Of a stretch of 64,000 nt of DNA, positions 47,428-58,042 are shown in pieces. Position numbers and translations under genes: made by a program. Origin of the DNA: Gambelia wislizenii (Eukaryota; Chordata; Lepidosauria; Squamata; Crotaphytidae); NCBI GenBank assembly GCA_030847615.1, contig JAUMIR010000001.1, positions 256,621,187 through 256,685,186 on the forward strand, given 5' to 3'. Each line of letters starts with the position of its first letter. Position 1 is the stretch's first letter. Under the pieces are notes generated by a model. The model was not told the origin of the DNA. It did not search any database and saw only the letters and a program-made list of their open reading frames with translations.

Positions 47428-47896
47428 CTTACTCACAATAACAGGAACAATAATCGCAGTGAAGAAAAAACAGTAGTCAAGGACAGTCCGGGTCAGTAAC
47501 AATATCTGAGGTAAATGCCAAAGCCAAAGGAGTAAGCCAAAATCGTCGTCAAAAGCCAGAAACAGGTCAAAAATCGAGCGGTCAGAAGCCAAATACCAAA
47601 ACCAGAGGGATAGAGCGAAAAATTGTCATCAAAAAACCCAAAGCCAAGTCAAACCAGATCATATGAGAGAAAAACACCTAGCGAACAGAGGTTCCTTCAA
47701 GCTGCTAACATGGTGGAAAGAAAGGAACTGAGGGGATTTAGGCGGGAAGCCCTTATAAGGGACCGTTAGGATGGGCGGAGTTACCACCAAAAATGCATCA
47801 AAGCATATTCTGTCTAGCGTTTCTAGAAGGTTCTGATGCTCTGTGCAGGCGCAGGAGTAACCCAGCTGTGTGATTCACAGAGACCACGAAGAAGAT

Positions 47897-50778
47897 CTAA
47901 GAGAAACAAGATAGGGAGAGGTGAAACACTTGGAAGCGACATCTGCCTTGATCTTTAGATCTTTGCTACGATGGTGGGTGGTAACGTGAGACAGAGGTCT
48001 GACTTCTTACCGGTGGGGTGGTCAAAGCTGATGACTGAAAGCGATAATGCCTGGAAGATTGGGGTGTGTACCCTCTTCTGTAGGAGTGGCTGTAGGTGGA
48101 GGATTGCTATCCTGAATGCCCCCTATTACGATATGCAGAGGGTGAGGATGATGGCATAACATATTTTCTACTGGTGGTCCTCATCTTCTGAGTGAACTCC
48201 TATTTTTCATCTGTAGAAGCATTGAAGAGGCCAGAATGATCAAAGGGCATGTCATCTATTGTTGTAGAAGCTTGTGGGGTGAGTCCAGATGAGCGTAGCC
48301 AGGCATGTCTTTGAAGAGCCATAGAACCAGCAATGGTCTTAGCTACGCAATCAGCTACATGGCAGGCCAAATTCATCTGCTGCCCTGCAAGCAATTGGGC
48401 TTCAGACTGAAGGGCCTCCGCCAGTCTCTTACATTCTTCAGGTAAGTCTTGCAACAATGGGCCCATTCGCTCCCAAAGGACCTGTTGATATGTGCCCATA
48501 CACGCTGAATAGTTGGCAATACGGAAGCTTAAGCCGGCTGCTGAGTACAATTTTTTCCCAATGATATCCAGCTTTTGCCCTTCCAGATCAGATGGAGTTG
48601 TCTGGGGCTGGCGTTGTCATCTTTGCTAAGATGCTTCCACGATGACCAAGTTCGGTCAAGGGTGTTCTCGGAGCCATTCAATGTCTTCTCCAGCCACACA
48701 GTACAGACGGTCTATACGTTTGGATGTCAAAGGTATCGATGAAGGGTTTCCCCACGAACCCTGGGTTAGTTAAGAGTGAAGGTAAAACAGGTATGCTGGA
48801 GGAGGGCGGAGCCTTAGACTTGATCCTGTGATAGATCGGGTCTATCAGATCAGATTCCTTTTCTTGTACCTTCACATCCAAGGCGTGGGACATCCTCACC
48901 ATCTGTTCTGTGAAGAAGCGTATGCTGTCAGTAGGTGAAGACAAATCTTCATCCAGGAGATCCGGTGGCGGCGGTGGAAGCCTGGGCACAAAAGAGCTCG
49001 AAGAACTCAACGAGTATGACAAGGTCTATGAAGAAGGACTCCGATGCAGCTGTGGAGTCACATGAAGAAAAGGAAAGCGAGGCAACGGTGGAAGCGGCCA
49101 AGGCTCTATTTGAATGGGGGAGACTTGACTGGCAGCCTCCCTAGTGTGGGGCTTCGGCAGGTAATGGTCCCTCAAGGGGGATCAATTCCTGGCTTGGAGG
49201 AAAAGGTGCAGAGGTGAGATATAACCACCTCGGTTGCTGACCGCCAAGTGGTGATGGGCAGGAGTGAATGCTTGGGCCCGTACCAACAATGTCAACGGGG
49301 CAGCAAACATGAAGCAAGCAACATCATATGCCCTGTATTAGTGGTTGAAAGCAGATAGTTGAGGTGAAGGGGTTCTAGGTTTACCCATCACCATCTCTGA
49401 TTGCTCCTCTGTCCCCACATCGATTGTTTACATCTCAGCATGACCAGAAGATACATCCTTTCCAAGAAGCTCCCGTCGTGACACAAGTAAAGCAGGTGGC
49501 TGAATGTGGCGGACTGGAGAAACTTCTTTGTCTGACATGTCACCAATTTGCATCTGAACAATCTCCAGGGAGGGTATCGGAGAGGCCTCCCAAGACGGAG
49601 TGTGAGATAGAGCCCAAGACTCAGATTCGATTACCATAGCTGCAGTTGTAGTAATGACTCCCGCACCATGTCTACCTTTTCTGTGGTGTGCTGGTGCTTT
49701 TTGGGCTCACGCATTGCCGTAGGCACCTTTACAGGCAAGGGGTGAACGGTGGGCTCTGCAGAAATGTGTTTTTCCTTCTTCTTCTTCTTCTTCCTCCTCC
49801 TCCTCTTCTTCTTCTTTTTCTTCCTTTTCCCCTTGGAAGAAACGGAGGAATCACACTCCCAAGTTGCAGTAGACTTCGAAGAAGCGTGGTCCCGAACAGA
49901 ATGGAAGGCTTTGGGGAATCACGATCCCAACCAGAATCTAAACTTTTAGAATGATCCAGGTCTCAAGAAGAATCTGATGATTTCCCCTGCTTATGGGCCA
50001 GAAAAGTGGCCTCCGGGTTTGACACTACGGATCAGCGACGGGATGGAACGCAGGACCAATGATGACGTTTCAAAGCCATGGAGATGGAGAACAACCCCAC
50101 TTTGCTGGAGGAGGAATCAGGAGTTTGGCCTCTGAAGTGGAAGACGAAGACGGGAACAGAGTCTTCTCATACAAGAAAAATTTTAAGCAGGAAGAAGGCT
50201 GTTTCCTGGTCTGTGGTGTAAAGGCATGGCAATGAACACAGACGTCCACATTGTGGGCCTCACCCAAGCAAATTAAACACCTGGAGTGCACATCGGAAGC
50301 TGGTAATTTGGCCTGAAAGACTGAACAACGCTTCAAAGCAGCCTGCTTTGAAGCCATTCTCCACCAAAAAAGGAGATTATAACAAAGAAGAGTCGAGCTG
50401 GTCCAAGTCAAGCCAAGGTCAGAGTCCAAGAACAAATCCGAAGGGCGAAGCAAGTGAGGCCATCAGTCAGTCCAAAGTCAAAATCCAGTAATCAAGTAAG
50501 CAGCCAAGGGAAAGTCCAAAAACGAAGTCCAAAACTGTCCGAGTCCAATCTGAGGTAGCACTAACAAGCTCTACCGATGAAAGGTTCCTTCGTGCTGCTT
50601 TCGTGGCGGATGAAAAGGAACTGAGGGGAAATAGGTGGCAGCGCATTTTAAGGGACCATTAGGGTGGGTGGAGCTACTGTCAAAAATGTTCTGCCTAGCG
50701 ATTCCAGAAGGTTCCGAGTGCTCTGCACAGGCGCAGGAATTACCCACGGTGTGGATTCACAGAGATCACAAAGAAGAT
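47897..50778 (-). mobile_element. DIRS retrotransposon C, truncated (gag only)
   Basis: Right end CAGAGATCACAAAGAAGAT and right terminal repeat are present, then a decayed gag down to about 48200. The sequence then stops at the right end of B, in a position matching the gag-RT linker of B (about 45057). RT, recombinase and left end are missing. Either B inserted into C and the rest was lost, or the two recombined. Confidence 0.8.
48200..50357 (-). pseudogene. DIRS C gag-like protein, broken
   Basis: Starts MASKQAALKRCSVFQAKLPA: the first CxxC pair has become CxxF. The CLICLGEAH and CVHC pairs remain. A CTT/CCT-rich run at about 49773-49830 expands the basic Lys/Glu region. Conserved blocks YSACMGTYQQVLWERMGPLL and EALQSEAQLLAGQQMN lie near 48400-48550. 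Confidence 0.75.
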
Positions 50779-50784
50779 CCTGGG

Positions 50785-50992
50785 ATGCATCTACACTGTA
50801 GAAATAATGCAGTTTGACACTAATTGCCATGGCTCCATCCTACAAAATCCTGGGATTTGTAGTTTTGTGATACATCATTCTATGGAGTCCTGGGATTTGT
50901 AGTTTGTAAAAGGTCTTTAGCCTCTCTCTTTGGCACAGAGCTACAGCACTTAAAGTGGTGTCAAACTTGCATTATTTCTACAGTGTTGATGC
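50785..50992 (+). mobile_element. Palindromic hAT-like MITE
   Basis: Left GCATCTACACTGTAGAAATA, right TATTTCTACAGTGTTGATGC, inverted. It starts seven bases from the right end of DIRS C. The central GTCCTGGGATTTGTAGTTTG block is partly duplicated. Confidence 0.78.
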
Positions 50993-51172
50993 TCCCCTGG
51001 TAAGTCAGTACTTGCATACGTTCCATTCATTCAGTGGGTTTATACTGATTGCAAGTAACAATTGAATTCAGACCTTGATAAATAGCAAAGTGTGGTGTAA
51101 AGCATACTTAGAAATATTTTTCAGTATAACAAAATTGCAAGAAAAATATATTTCATTGTATTGAATACTAGC

Positions 51173-51311
51173 CTCTTGATACTGGGTTCTTTGTAGCAAA
51201 CTGTTGCTCGCCTGCGTCTAATAGGTGGTGTGGAATTTTCTTCCAAATCTTTCTTGGGTTTTGGCAGAGACTGAACACTGGTATTTGTCCGTTCTTGGAG
51301 CGGTTTCATCC
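51173..51311 (-). CDS. SGO2: Shugoshin (SGO2-like) penultimate exon
   Basis: 139 nt, starting two bases before the codon for MKPLQERTNTSVQS and ending in RRRRATVCYKEPSIK plus AG. This is the first half of the conserved C-terminal shugoshin motif, a basic run then YKEPS, which in relatives binds phosphorylated histone H2A at centromeres. The acceptor is TTCACAG. The only donor that keeps the motif in frame is GCTAGT, a GC-type site. Shugoshin protects centromeric cohesin by recruiting PP2A. SGO2 rather than SGO1 is inferred from AOX being immediately downstream. The large central exon typical of SGO2 is not in the window. Confidence 0.8.
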
Positions 51312-51403
51312 CTGTGAATATAAGTAAATTTGAATTACCAGTTACAAATAATCTCTGAGGCATTTATTAATTAACATTTTTGTTCCAGTTAATGGAATGC
51401 CAG

Positions 51404-52525
51404 GGTGCCAGTCACACGACAGAAATTGTCGCGTTGCCTACCGGGACAAAGTGATAACGAATCCGCCCCTCGCTGTTTATACGATTTATGTCTCTGATAT
51501 GGATATCCCGTGTGGTCCCGTGACTAATATTTACACGTCCATAGTTCCGGTTTTGTTTAGGTTTTAAATTTTTTTTTTTTGGCTGTCAATCAAAGATGCG
51601 ATTACTCGTGTTTTCACAACCTCGGTGACGCACTTCCCTTAGAGTTCCGTGCCACGAGCGATGCTATTGGCTGGCTGGGGGGGGGTGGAGAGAGGGGGGC
51701 AGAGGTTTGTTATTCCCCCTTTGCTTCTTGAACATTTTAACCCCTTCAGAAGAGGCAGAAAGCATTTTTAAAGATCCAGACTGAGATCTTTTGCTCAGAT
51801 GCAGGAAAGAAAGAGTGCTTTCCATTTGAAATCAAGCGAGTGAGGGAGAGGGGGGGGAGGGGAGGCGAGGCATCGTATTCCCCTTGCCTCTGTAAAATGT
51901 TAACCCTTACAACCGATTAGCTGCAGAGTTCATGCTTCAAACCAGCTACAAACAGGCTGTTTTGAAACACACAGACACAGAGAGGGGAAATTAAAGGGAT
52001 GTTCATTCGCTCAGAGGCTGGAATATTTTACTGTGCCCGTCCACCACGATCTCTCTGTTCAGAACCAGGGAGGATCTGCCCACCACGATCTCTCTGTAGC
52101 ATGCAGTGTAGAACTCCATTTAAAAAGGTGATTGAGTACATTTGCGCGCGCGCGCACACACACACATCAACCTTCATGCAGCTGGAAGGGATGCCTTTGT
52201 TTTCGGCTGGTGAGGCTGGATCTGTTGAACGGGTGACTGACCCCTCCTTTTCTGGTCCCTGAGCTCTAAGCCCGCCCCCAGTCACCATTTCCGGTCATCC
52301 CAGTACCGAGACTTTTTGTCCCACGCTGTTTACATTTCCGATTTTCCGAATCCTCCAGTGACTTTTTTAAAAACCGGCACAACCTGCGGGACTGGAAGTC
52401 CCGCAGGTTGAGGGATAAAAGGTGGCCCCCCTTCCGAAAATCACGTACCCGACCCAATGTACGTGTAAACTGCCAGGGATTGACACGAATTCTTCCCAGG
52501 ACATTTTCATCGTGTAAACGGCCCC
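51404..52525 (-). mobile_element. TIR element with 3-bp target duplication, copy 2
   Basis: Inverted relative to 9578-10733: begins GGTGCCAGTCACACGACAGA and ends TTCATCGTGTAAACGGCCCC, with CAG at 51401-51403 and 52526-52528. The CG/CA microsatellite at 52144-52167 is the counterpart of that in copy 1. It begins about 90 bases upstream of the SGO2 exon at 51173-51311. Confidence 0.75.
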
Positions 52526-53399
52526 CAGATTTAAAATGTGCAAACTTAGTTTGGAATTTTTCTCAACGGTGGGACTTGATAACCTTGGAACAATCACCAT
52601 ATGTATGCTTCAATTATCTCACAGGTTTCTTCTGAGAAAAGCAAATGGGGAACATAATCTTTTATGCTATTTTGTGGAAGGGCAATAGGAAAATCCAATT
52701 AATTAGTTGTGCCTTTAAAAGGCACATGTATTGAGGTCTTAGTAACATGCACAGATGTTTCAGTTTAACTGTATCAATCTATCCACTAACATTCTACAGT
52801 TGACAGTTCTAATTTTGAAACCACTAATTTATATCACAATTAATACACTTGTTGCCACAATGTCTGAACTGACCTGTGTGATTTGTAAATGGTAGGTGCT
52901 TGTTTGAGGACTTTAAAAAGCTGAAGTGAAGATGAATGCAATGGTTTATATCCTAATTGCTAGTCCAAACTGGAGCAGACCCACTGAATCAGTTGAACTT
53001 ACACGAGTGTTGACTTCAAATTCCTATTGACATATTAGGTTTACTCCAGTGGAGACAAGTAATAGGATTTAGGCCCAAATATTTTCTCCCACCCATGTTC
53101 AGGGATGCAATTAATAGCGCAGAAGCAAAATGTGTGGTTACTTAAGGACTAATTCCAACTTTATATGGCATAGAATATGAAATGAAGATGTATATCTGCA
53201 AATATGAAGTGACATGTGCCAGGAAATGAATTTTTGAAAATCACATTAAAGCCTAAAAGAAATGCTTTCACTGGTAAAATGGTCTTATGGTGTGTGTTTC
53301 CTATAGAACCAGAATTGAGGTGTGTATGGATTCTCCCCACTCCCCTGGAATAGACTAGGCTAGCAGCAGATAATGGCACAGACAATGAACTGCTAATAT
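52526..53399. other. SGO2 intron, unassigned part
   Basis: Between the TIR element and BovB. No coding signal. TTTACTCCAGTGGAGACAAG near 53040 resembles the tail of an old squamate repeat. Confidence 0.45.
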
Positions 53400-54565
53400 A
53401 AAAAACTAGAGTAAAGCTAAACAAGGAAACTAAATCGACCATTGTGCCGAAGTACAACCTGAAGAAAACCCCTGTAGAATTTAAAGATAATGTAAAAAAT
53501 AGATGTGCACTAAGCATAATTGATCAGGAGCCAGAAGAACTCTGTACAGAAGACAGGGACATTGTAAGGGGAAAATGCAAAAATACACTATCTACAGCCA
53601 AAAAGAAAGAAAAGCCTTTTTGAATGGCAGATGAAACTCTTCCAGCAGTTAAGGACAGATAAGGAGCAACAGTAAAAGGGGACAGAAATAGGGTCAGAAC
53701 CCTTAATGCAATTGTTCAACAACTTATGTTCAGGGACAAAGAGAATTACTATAACAATGAATGTAGAGAAATAAAAGACGACAACAAAAAAAAGGTAGCA
53801 GAACAGATTTCTTCCACAAGATCTAAGAAATCAAAGAGAAATTTAAATCAAGAGTGGGGTTGCTCTACAACCAGCATGAGCTGGGAACATACTGCATGAG
53901 CAAGAAGAAAAAAAAGCTAATTGAAACAACACACTGAAGAACTATATAAAAGAGATGAAAGGATGACAGATTCATTCAAGGAAGAATAATTTGATGATGA
54001 ACCTGCAGTTTTAAAAAGTGGAGTGGAAGCTGTGCTCAAAGCACTTGGGAGAAGCAAATCACCAGGAACAGATGACATACAAATAGAGCTGTTTTAATCA
54101 ACAGAGACAGAATCCGCTTGAATAACGGAAAAGAAAAGAATGGCCTACAGACAGGAAATGCTCAATAAACGTGTCAATCTGCAAGGAAGGGGACACTAGG
54201 GATTGCAGTAACCACTGGACTATTGCATTAATCTACCATGAAAGCAAACTGATGCTCAAAATTCTACAACAAAGACTTTTATCATATATAGAACAAGAAA
54301 TGCCAGATGTTCAAGCTGGGTTCAGAAGAGGAAGAGGCACTAGGGTTCACATCACAAACATATGCTGTATAATGAAGCACTCCAAAGAATTTCAGAGAGA
54401 AAAAAAAAACCAGACTGTGCTTTCTAGATTATAGCAAAGTCTTTGCGTCAATTATGAAAAACTATGGATTGCTCTTAAAGAAATAAGTGTACACAACATG
54501 TGATTATCCTAATGTGTTACCTGTACTCAGGACAAGAGACCACAGTTAGGACTGACTATGGAGAA
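53400..54565 (+). mobile_element. BovB (RTE) LINE, 5' segment
   Basis: Degraded reading on the plus strand: VPKYNLKKTPVEFKDNVKNR, DQEPEELCTEDRDI, then FDDEPAVLKSGVEAVLKALG and KEGDTRDCSNHWTIALIYHE, QAGFRRGRGTRVHI. These are typical RTE/BovB reverse-transcriptase segments. Many stops and frameshifts. The endonuclease part is missing, so the copy is 5'-truncated near 53400. Interrupted at 54565 by DIRS D. Confidence 0.85.
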
Positions 54566-54772
54566 GGTCAGGTTGCTTACCTGTAACCATAGATCTTCGA
54601 GTGGTCTTCTGTGAATTCACACAGCTGGGTTATTCCTGTGCCTGCACAGAGCACTCAGAACCTTCTGGAATTGCTAGGCAGAATGGCCTTTGATACATTT
54701 TTGGCAGTAACTCCACCCACCCTAACGGTCCCTCAAAAGGTGCTCCCGCCTAATTCCCCTCAGTTCCTTGAA
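54566..54772 (-). repeat. DIRS D left terminal repeat
   Basis: Outer 45 or so bases are unique to this end (GGTCAGGTTGCTTACCTG...). From about 54610 it is an imperfect inverted copy of the right end (60593-60750), ending near the purine-rich AAGGAACTGAGGGG box seen in reverse. Equivalent repeats bound A and B. Confidence 0.82.
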
Positions 54773-54841
54773 AGATGCTGCAATTAGCAGCATCAGGAAC
54801 ATTAAGCATATATATCATAATAGGACATAGATGGGCGGGTT

Positions 54842-54937
54842 TGTGTGAATTCACAGAAGACCACTCGAAGATCTATGGTTACAGGTAAGCAACCTGACCA
54901 TCTTCTTCGTGGTCTCTGTGAATCCACACAGCTGGGT
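54842..54937 (-). repeat. DIRS D internal complementary region
   Basis: Bases 54842-54899 are the reverse complement of the first 58 bases of the element, and 54900-54937 the reverse complement of its last 38. The two meet exactly at 54899/54900. This is the DIRS hallmark used to rejoin the ends in circle formation. The same junction occurs in B (42659/42660, right half slightly decayed) and half of it in A (28070/28071). Confidence 0.9.
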
Positions 54938-55067
54938 AGACTAGCAAGCTTTATCTCCAGGAGGTGGGCATGTCCTGTACACAAGTAGACGAGGACTGCA
55001 TAATGTGTGCAAACCACATTTGCATTTATTAACAGAACATTTAGCATTCACTATAAATCTAACTCAC

Positions 55068-56100
55068 TTATTGAATGGAGGAAAGAAGGACAGCCCTCCC
55101 AAAGGCAGCTTCGTTTCGAGAATGAGTGTCCAGTCTATAGTGGGAGATAAAGGTCAAAGGTGATGACCAAGTGGCTGCATGGCAGACGTCCTCTAGGGGC
55201 ACCCCCGAGAGGAATGCTGCTGAAATGGAAACAGCTCTAGTAGAATGTCCACGAACCTGTGGAGGCAGTATTTTCCTAGCCAGTTCATAACAGAGGGAGA
55301 TGGTCGAAGTCACCCATTTCGAAAGGCATTGTGGTGATATCGGTGCACCCAGCTTCGAGTCAGCATAAGAGACAAAAAGTCTAGGTGATTTCCTAAACGG
55401 AACTATCCGCTGTATGTAGAAGGCAAGAGCTCTCCTCACATCCATGGAATGGAGCGTGCGTTCGAATTCATCCTTCGGGTCCTGCATCAGAGCAGGTAGA
55501 ATGATGGATTGGTTCAGGTGGAAGCTGGAAACCACCTTCGGAAGAAAATATATGTCTGGTTTCTGAATGACCTTGTGCTTGTGGAAAGAGGTATATGGTG
55601 CATCCGAGCACAGGGCACACAGTTCTCCAGCTCAGCATGCAGAAGTGATAGCCGCAAGAAAGGTTGTCTTCCAAGACAAGAGTCTTAGGTCCATGGTTGC
55701 CATGGGTTCGAAGGGATGTCTATCAAGTTGGGAAAGGATGAGCTTGAGGCTCCAGGCCAGAGTGGGCTCGAGTACTGAAGGGTGGAGATTAACATAGCCC
55801 TTCAAGAACTTCTTGACCATCGGATCTTGGAATGGAGAGGGCCAACCCATCACCTGGAGTTCAACGGAGATAGCTGCCAAGTAGCACCTCAGCGAGGAGA
55901 TTGATAATCCTGACTCAGAAAGATGAAGAAGGAATTGGAGGACGGTTGGTACCGAGCAGGATTCGGCGTCCAAGCCACGGTCAGCTAGAAAGGATTCTAA
56001 GTGCCTCCACTTGTAAAGGTAAGACTTCTGAGTCGAGGGCCTGCAGGCAGTGTGAACCACAGCTTGGCTTTCCGGTGGTAGTGTTGGAGGAGACGGAACC
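55068..56100 (-). pseudogene. DIRS D tyrosine recombinase, one stop
   Basis: N-terminal core-binding part (RPSTQKSYLYKWRHLESFL, then TVLQFLLHLSESGLSISSLR) and C-terminal catalytic part in one frame. It is interrupted by a single TGA at about 55632-55634. The later catalytic motif H-x-x-R (GHSTRA) and the tyrosine in SHYRLDTHS are intact. The stop replaces the first catalytic arginine (the residue before AGEL). The gene overlaps the end of the RT-RNase H region in a different frame, as is usual for DIRS. Confidence 0.88.
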
Positions 56101-56119
56101 CTTGGAATCAGAGATGGGT

Positions 56120-57960
56120 TCAGTGGCATATTCTCCAGGCCATCAACCGGAGTGCCTCTAAGTCTGGATGTCTGATCAAGCCATCCTGGACGGTTTGGAA
56201 GACGAAGGAAACGTCTTGGCCAGACGAAGCAAGGGACCGAACCACAGCTGATGAGGCCACCACGGAGTGATGAAGATCGCATCCGATTGGTCCCAACGCA
56301 GCTTGGCTACAACCCTTGTCAACAATGGAAACTGAGGGAACAGGTAGAGAAGGGGTCCTGCCCACTGAAAAAGGAATGCGTCTCCCTTCGAGCCCTGGAC
56401 CCCAGTTCCTGGCACAGAATTGATGGCACTGTTTGTTCACCGGGCTCGCGAAGAGGTCTACTTGTGAGGTACCCCCATGACAGAACAGATCCCTTACCAC
56501 CATTCGGTGCGGCATCCACTCATGGATGGATGAATTGGAACGGCTGAGTCCATCTGCAAGAATGTTGTTCTCTCCTGGAAGGTGAATGGAGTGGAGAAGT
56601 ATCCCTCTTTGAACGCACCAGTCCCAAATGTCCAATGTGAGATGCAGGAGCGATGGGGATCTCGTTCCTCCTTGTTTGTTCAAATAGTACATCACAGAGG
56701 TGTTGTCCGTTACCAGCAGTACGGTTTTGCCTGTCACCAGTTTCTTGAAGGCCCGAAGTGCCTTCTGTATGGCCATGAGTTTGAGGACGATGATATGGAG
56801 CATCCATTCTTCGGCAGCCCAAATCCCCTGCATGTCATATGTTCCTAGATGGGCTCCCCAACCGAGCATGGAAGCATCCATCGTCAGCGAGATGTCCGGT
56901 TGAGGAGGCTTGAAAGGCAGCCCAGACAACACATTTTCCAGAACTATCCACCAGTCCAGGGAGTGTTGGATGACATGAGGCATCATCAGGAGCTTTTTGG
57001 ATGAGACTCGCAGCAGGTTGAACGCCTCCAGGAGCCAGAATTGAAGTGGCTGGAACCATAGCTTGGCAAGGCGGGTGACAGAAGTGGTGGCTGCCATGTG
57101 GCCTAGTAGAACTTGCACTGCGTGAACTAAAACCCGTCGGGATTGGCGGCACGCGTGGATCAAGGAACGGAGTCTTGAAGCAGTCCTGAGGCAGGTAAGC
57201 TGCTGCAGTCAACAAGTCTAGACGGGCTCCTATGAACTGGATGGATTGGGACAGGTTGAGTTGTGATTTTTCCAAGTTGACAACCAGACCCAGACTGTGC
57301 AGCAAAGCCAAAGTTATTGTGATGTTCCATTGGAGTTGGTTCATGGAGTCCACCAGCAGCAGCCAGTCATCGATGGAGGGAAACACTATCACACCACGTT
57401 GACAAAGTAAATCCAGTACTACCACCATGCATTTCATGAACACCCTCGGGGCTGTAGACAATCCGAAGGGTAGAACACAGAACTGAAACGTGTTGTCTCC
57501 GATCTGGAACGCCAGGAATCGCCTGTGAGACGAGTGAATCCCGATATGGAAGTATGCGTCCTTGAGGTCTATCGATGCAAACCAGTTGCCTTGTTGAAAG
57601 AGAGGTAAAATAGAAGCCAAGGTGACCATTCTGAATCTCTTCGGAGCGATGTATTCATTTACTCCTCGAAGGTCAAGAATGGGGCGAAGGCCTCCGTCCT
57701 TCTTTGTAACAAGGAAGCACCTCGAGAAGAAGCAGAGGTGGCAAAAGTCTGGATGAACGGGTTTGATGGCCCCTTTCTGAAGCAACGTCTGTACCTTCTC
57801 GAGGAGGGGATGGTGGTGTGGGTCAAACCTGCCCTGTTGGAGGCAGTGTACCGAATTCGATCCAGTAGCCATTCTGTACAATGCGCAGCACCCAGCGGTC
57901 TGACGTTATCGAGGACCAAGCATCTTGGAACGCTGATAGATGGTCTCTGAACATTAGTGT
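56120..57960 (-). pseudogene. DIRS D reverse transcriptase-RNase H, frameshifted
   Basis: The RT part (57881-57165) has HLCFFSRCFLVTKKDGGLRP, RFRMVTLASILPL, ASIDLKDAYFHI and LPFGLSTAP. Its active-site box reads FPSIDDWLLLV in place of the usual Y-x-D-D. After one frameshift near 57165 the RNase H part (57163-56120) has the acidic residues in TMDASMLGWGAHL, TDNTSVMYYLNKQGG and NNILADGLSR. The first part near 57880-57960 is in another frame. Family: DIRS/Ty3-related RT, as judged by motif style. Confidence 0.88.
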
Positions 57961-58042
57961 CTAGAAGAGAGAGAGAGTTAGAAAGAGGAGGCATTCAAAA
58001 TCTTCTCCTGCCATGATCCTTCAGCCTTTGTTTGGAGGGCGG

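Larger units (their letters stand above)
42331..47896 (-). mobile_element. DIRS retrotransposon B, RT palm deleted
   Basis: 5.6 kb in the last intron of the SGO2-like gene. Ends GGTCAGGTTGCTTACC (left) and GACCACGAAGAAGAT (right), with terminal inverted repeats and an internal complementary region with its junction at 42659/42660. gag starts at 47427. RT begins near 44990 but goes from GGLRPILDLR directly to LLTVPRSILHSLDWW, so the catalytic palm is missing. RNase H and recombinase follow. Its right end abuts truncated element C. Confidence 0.9.

Noticed and set aside
51171..51178. Using the GT four bases downstream as SGO2 donor
   Set aside because: It shifts the frame and reaches a stop within ten codons of the last exon, losing the conserved KLRR motif; the GC donor keeps it.
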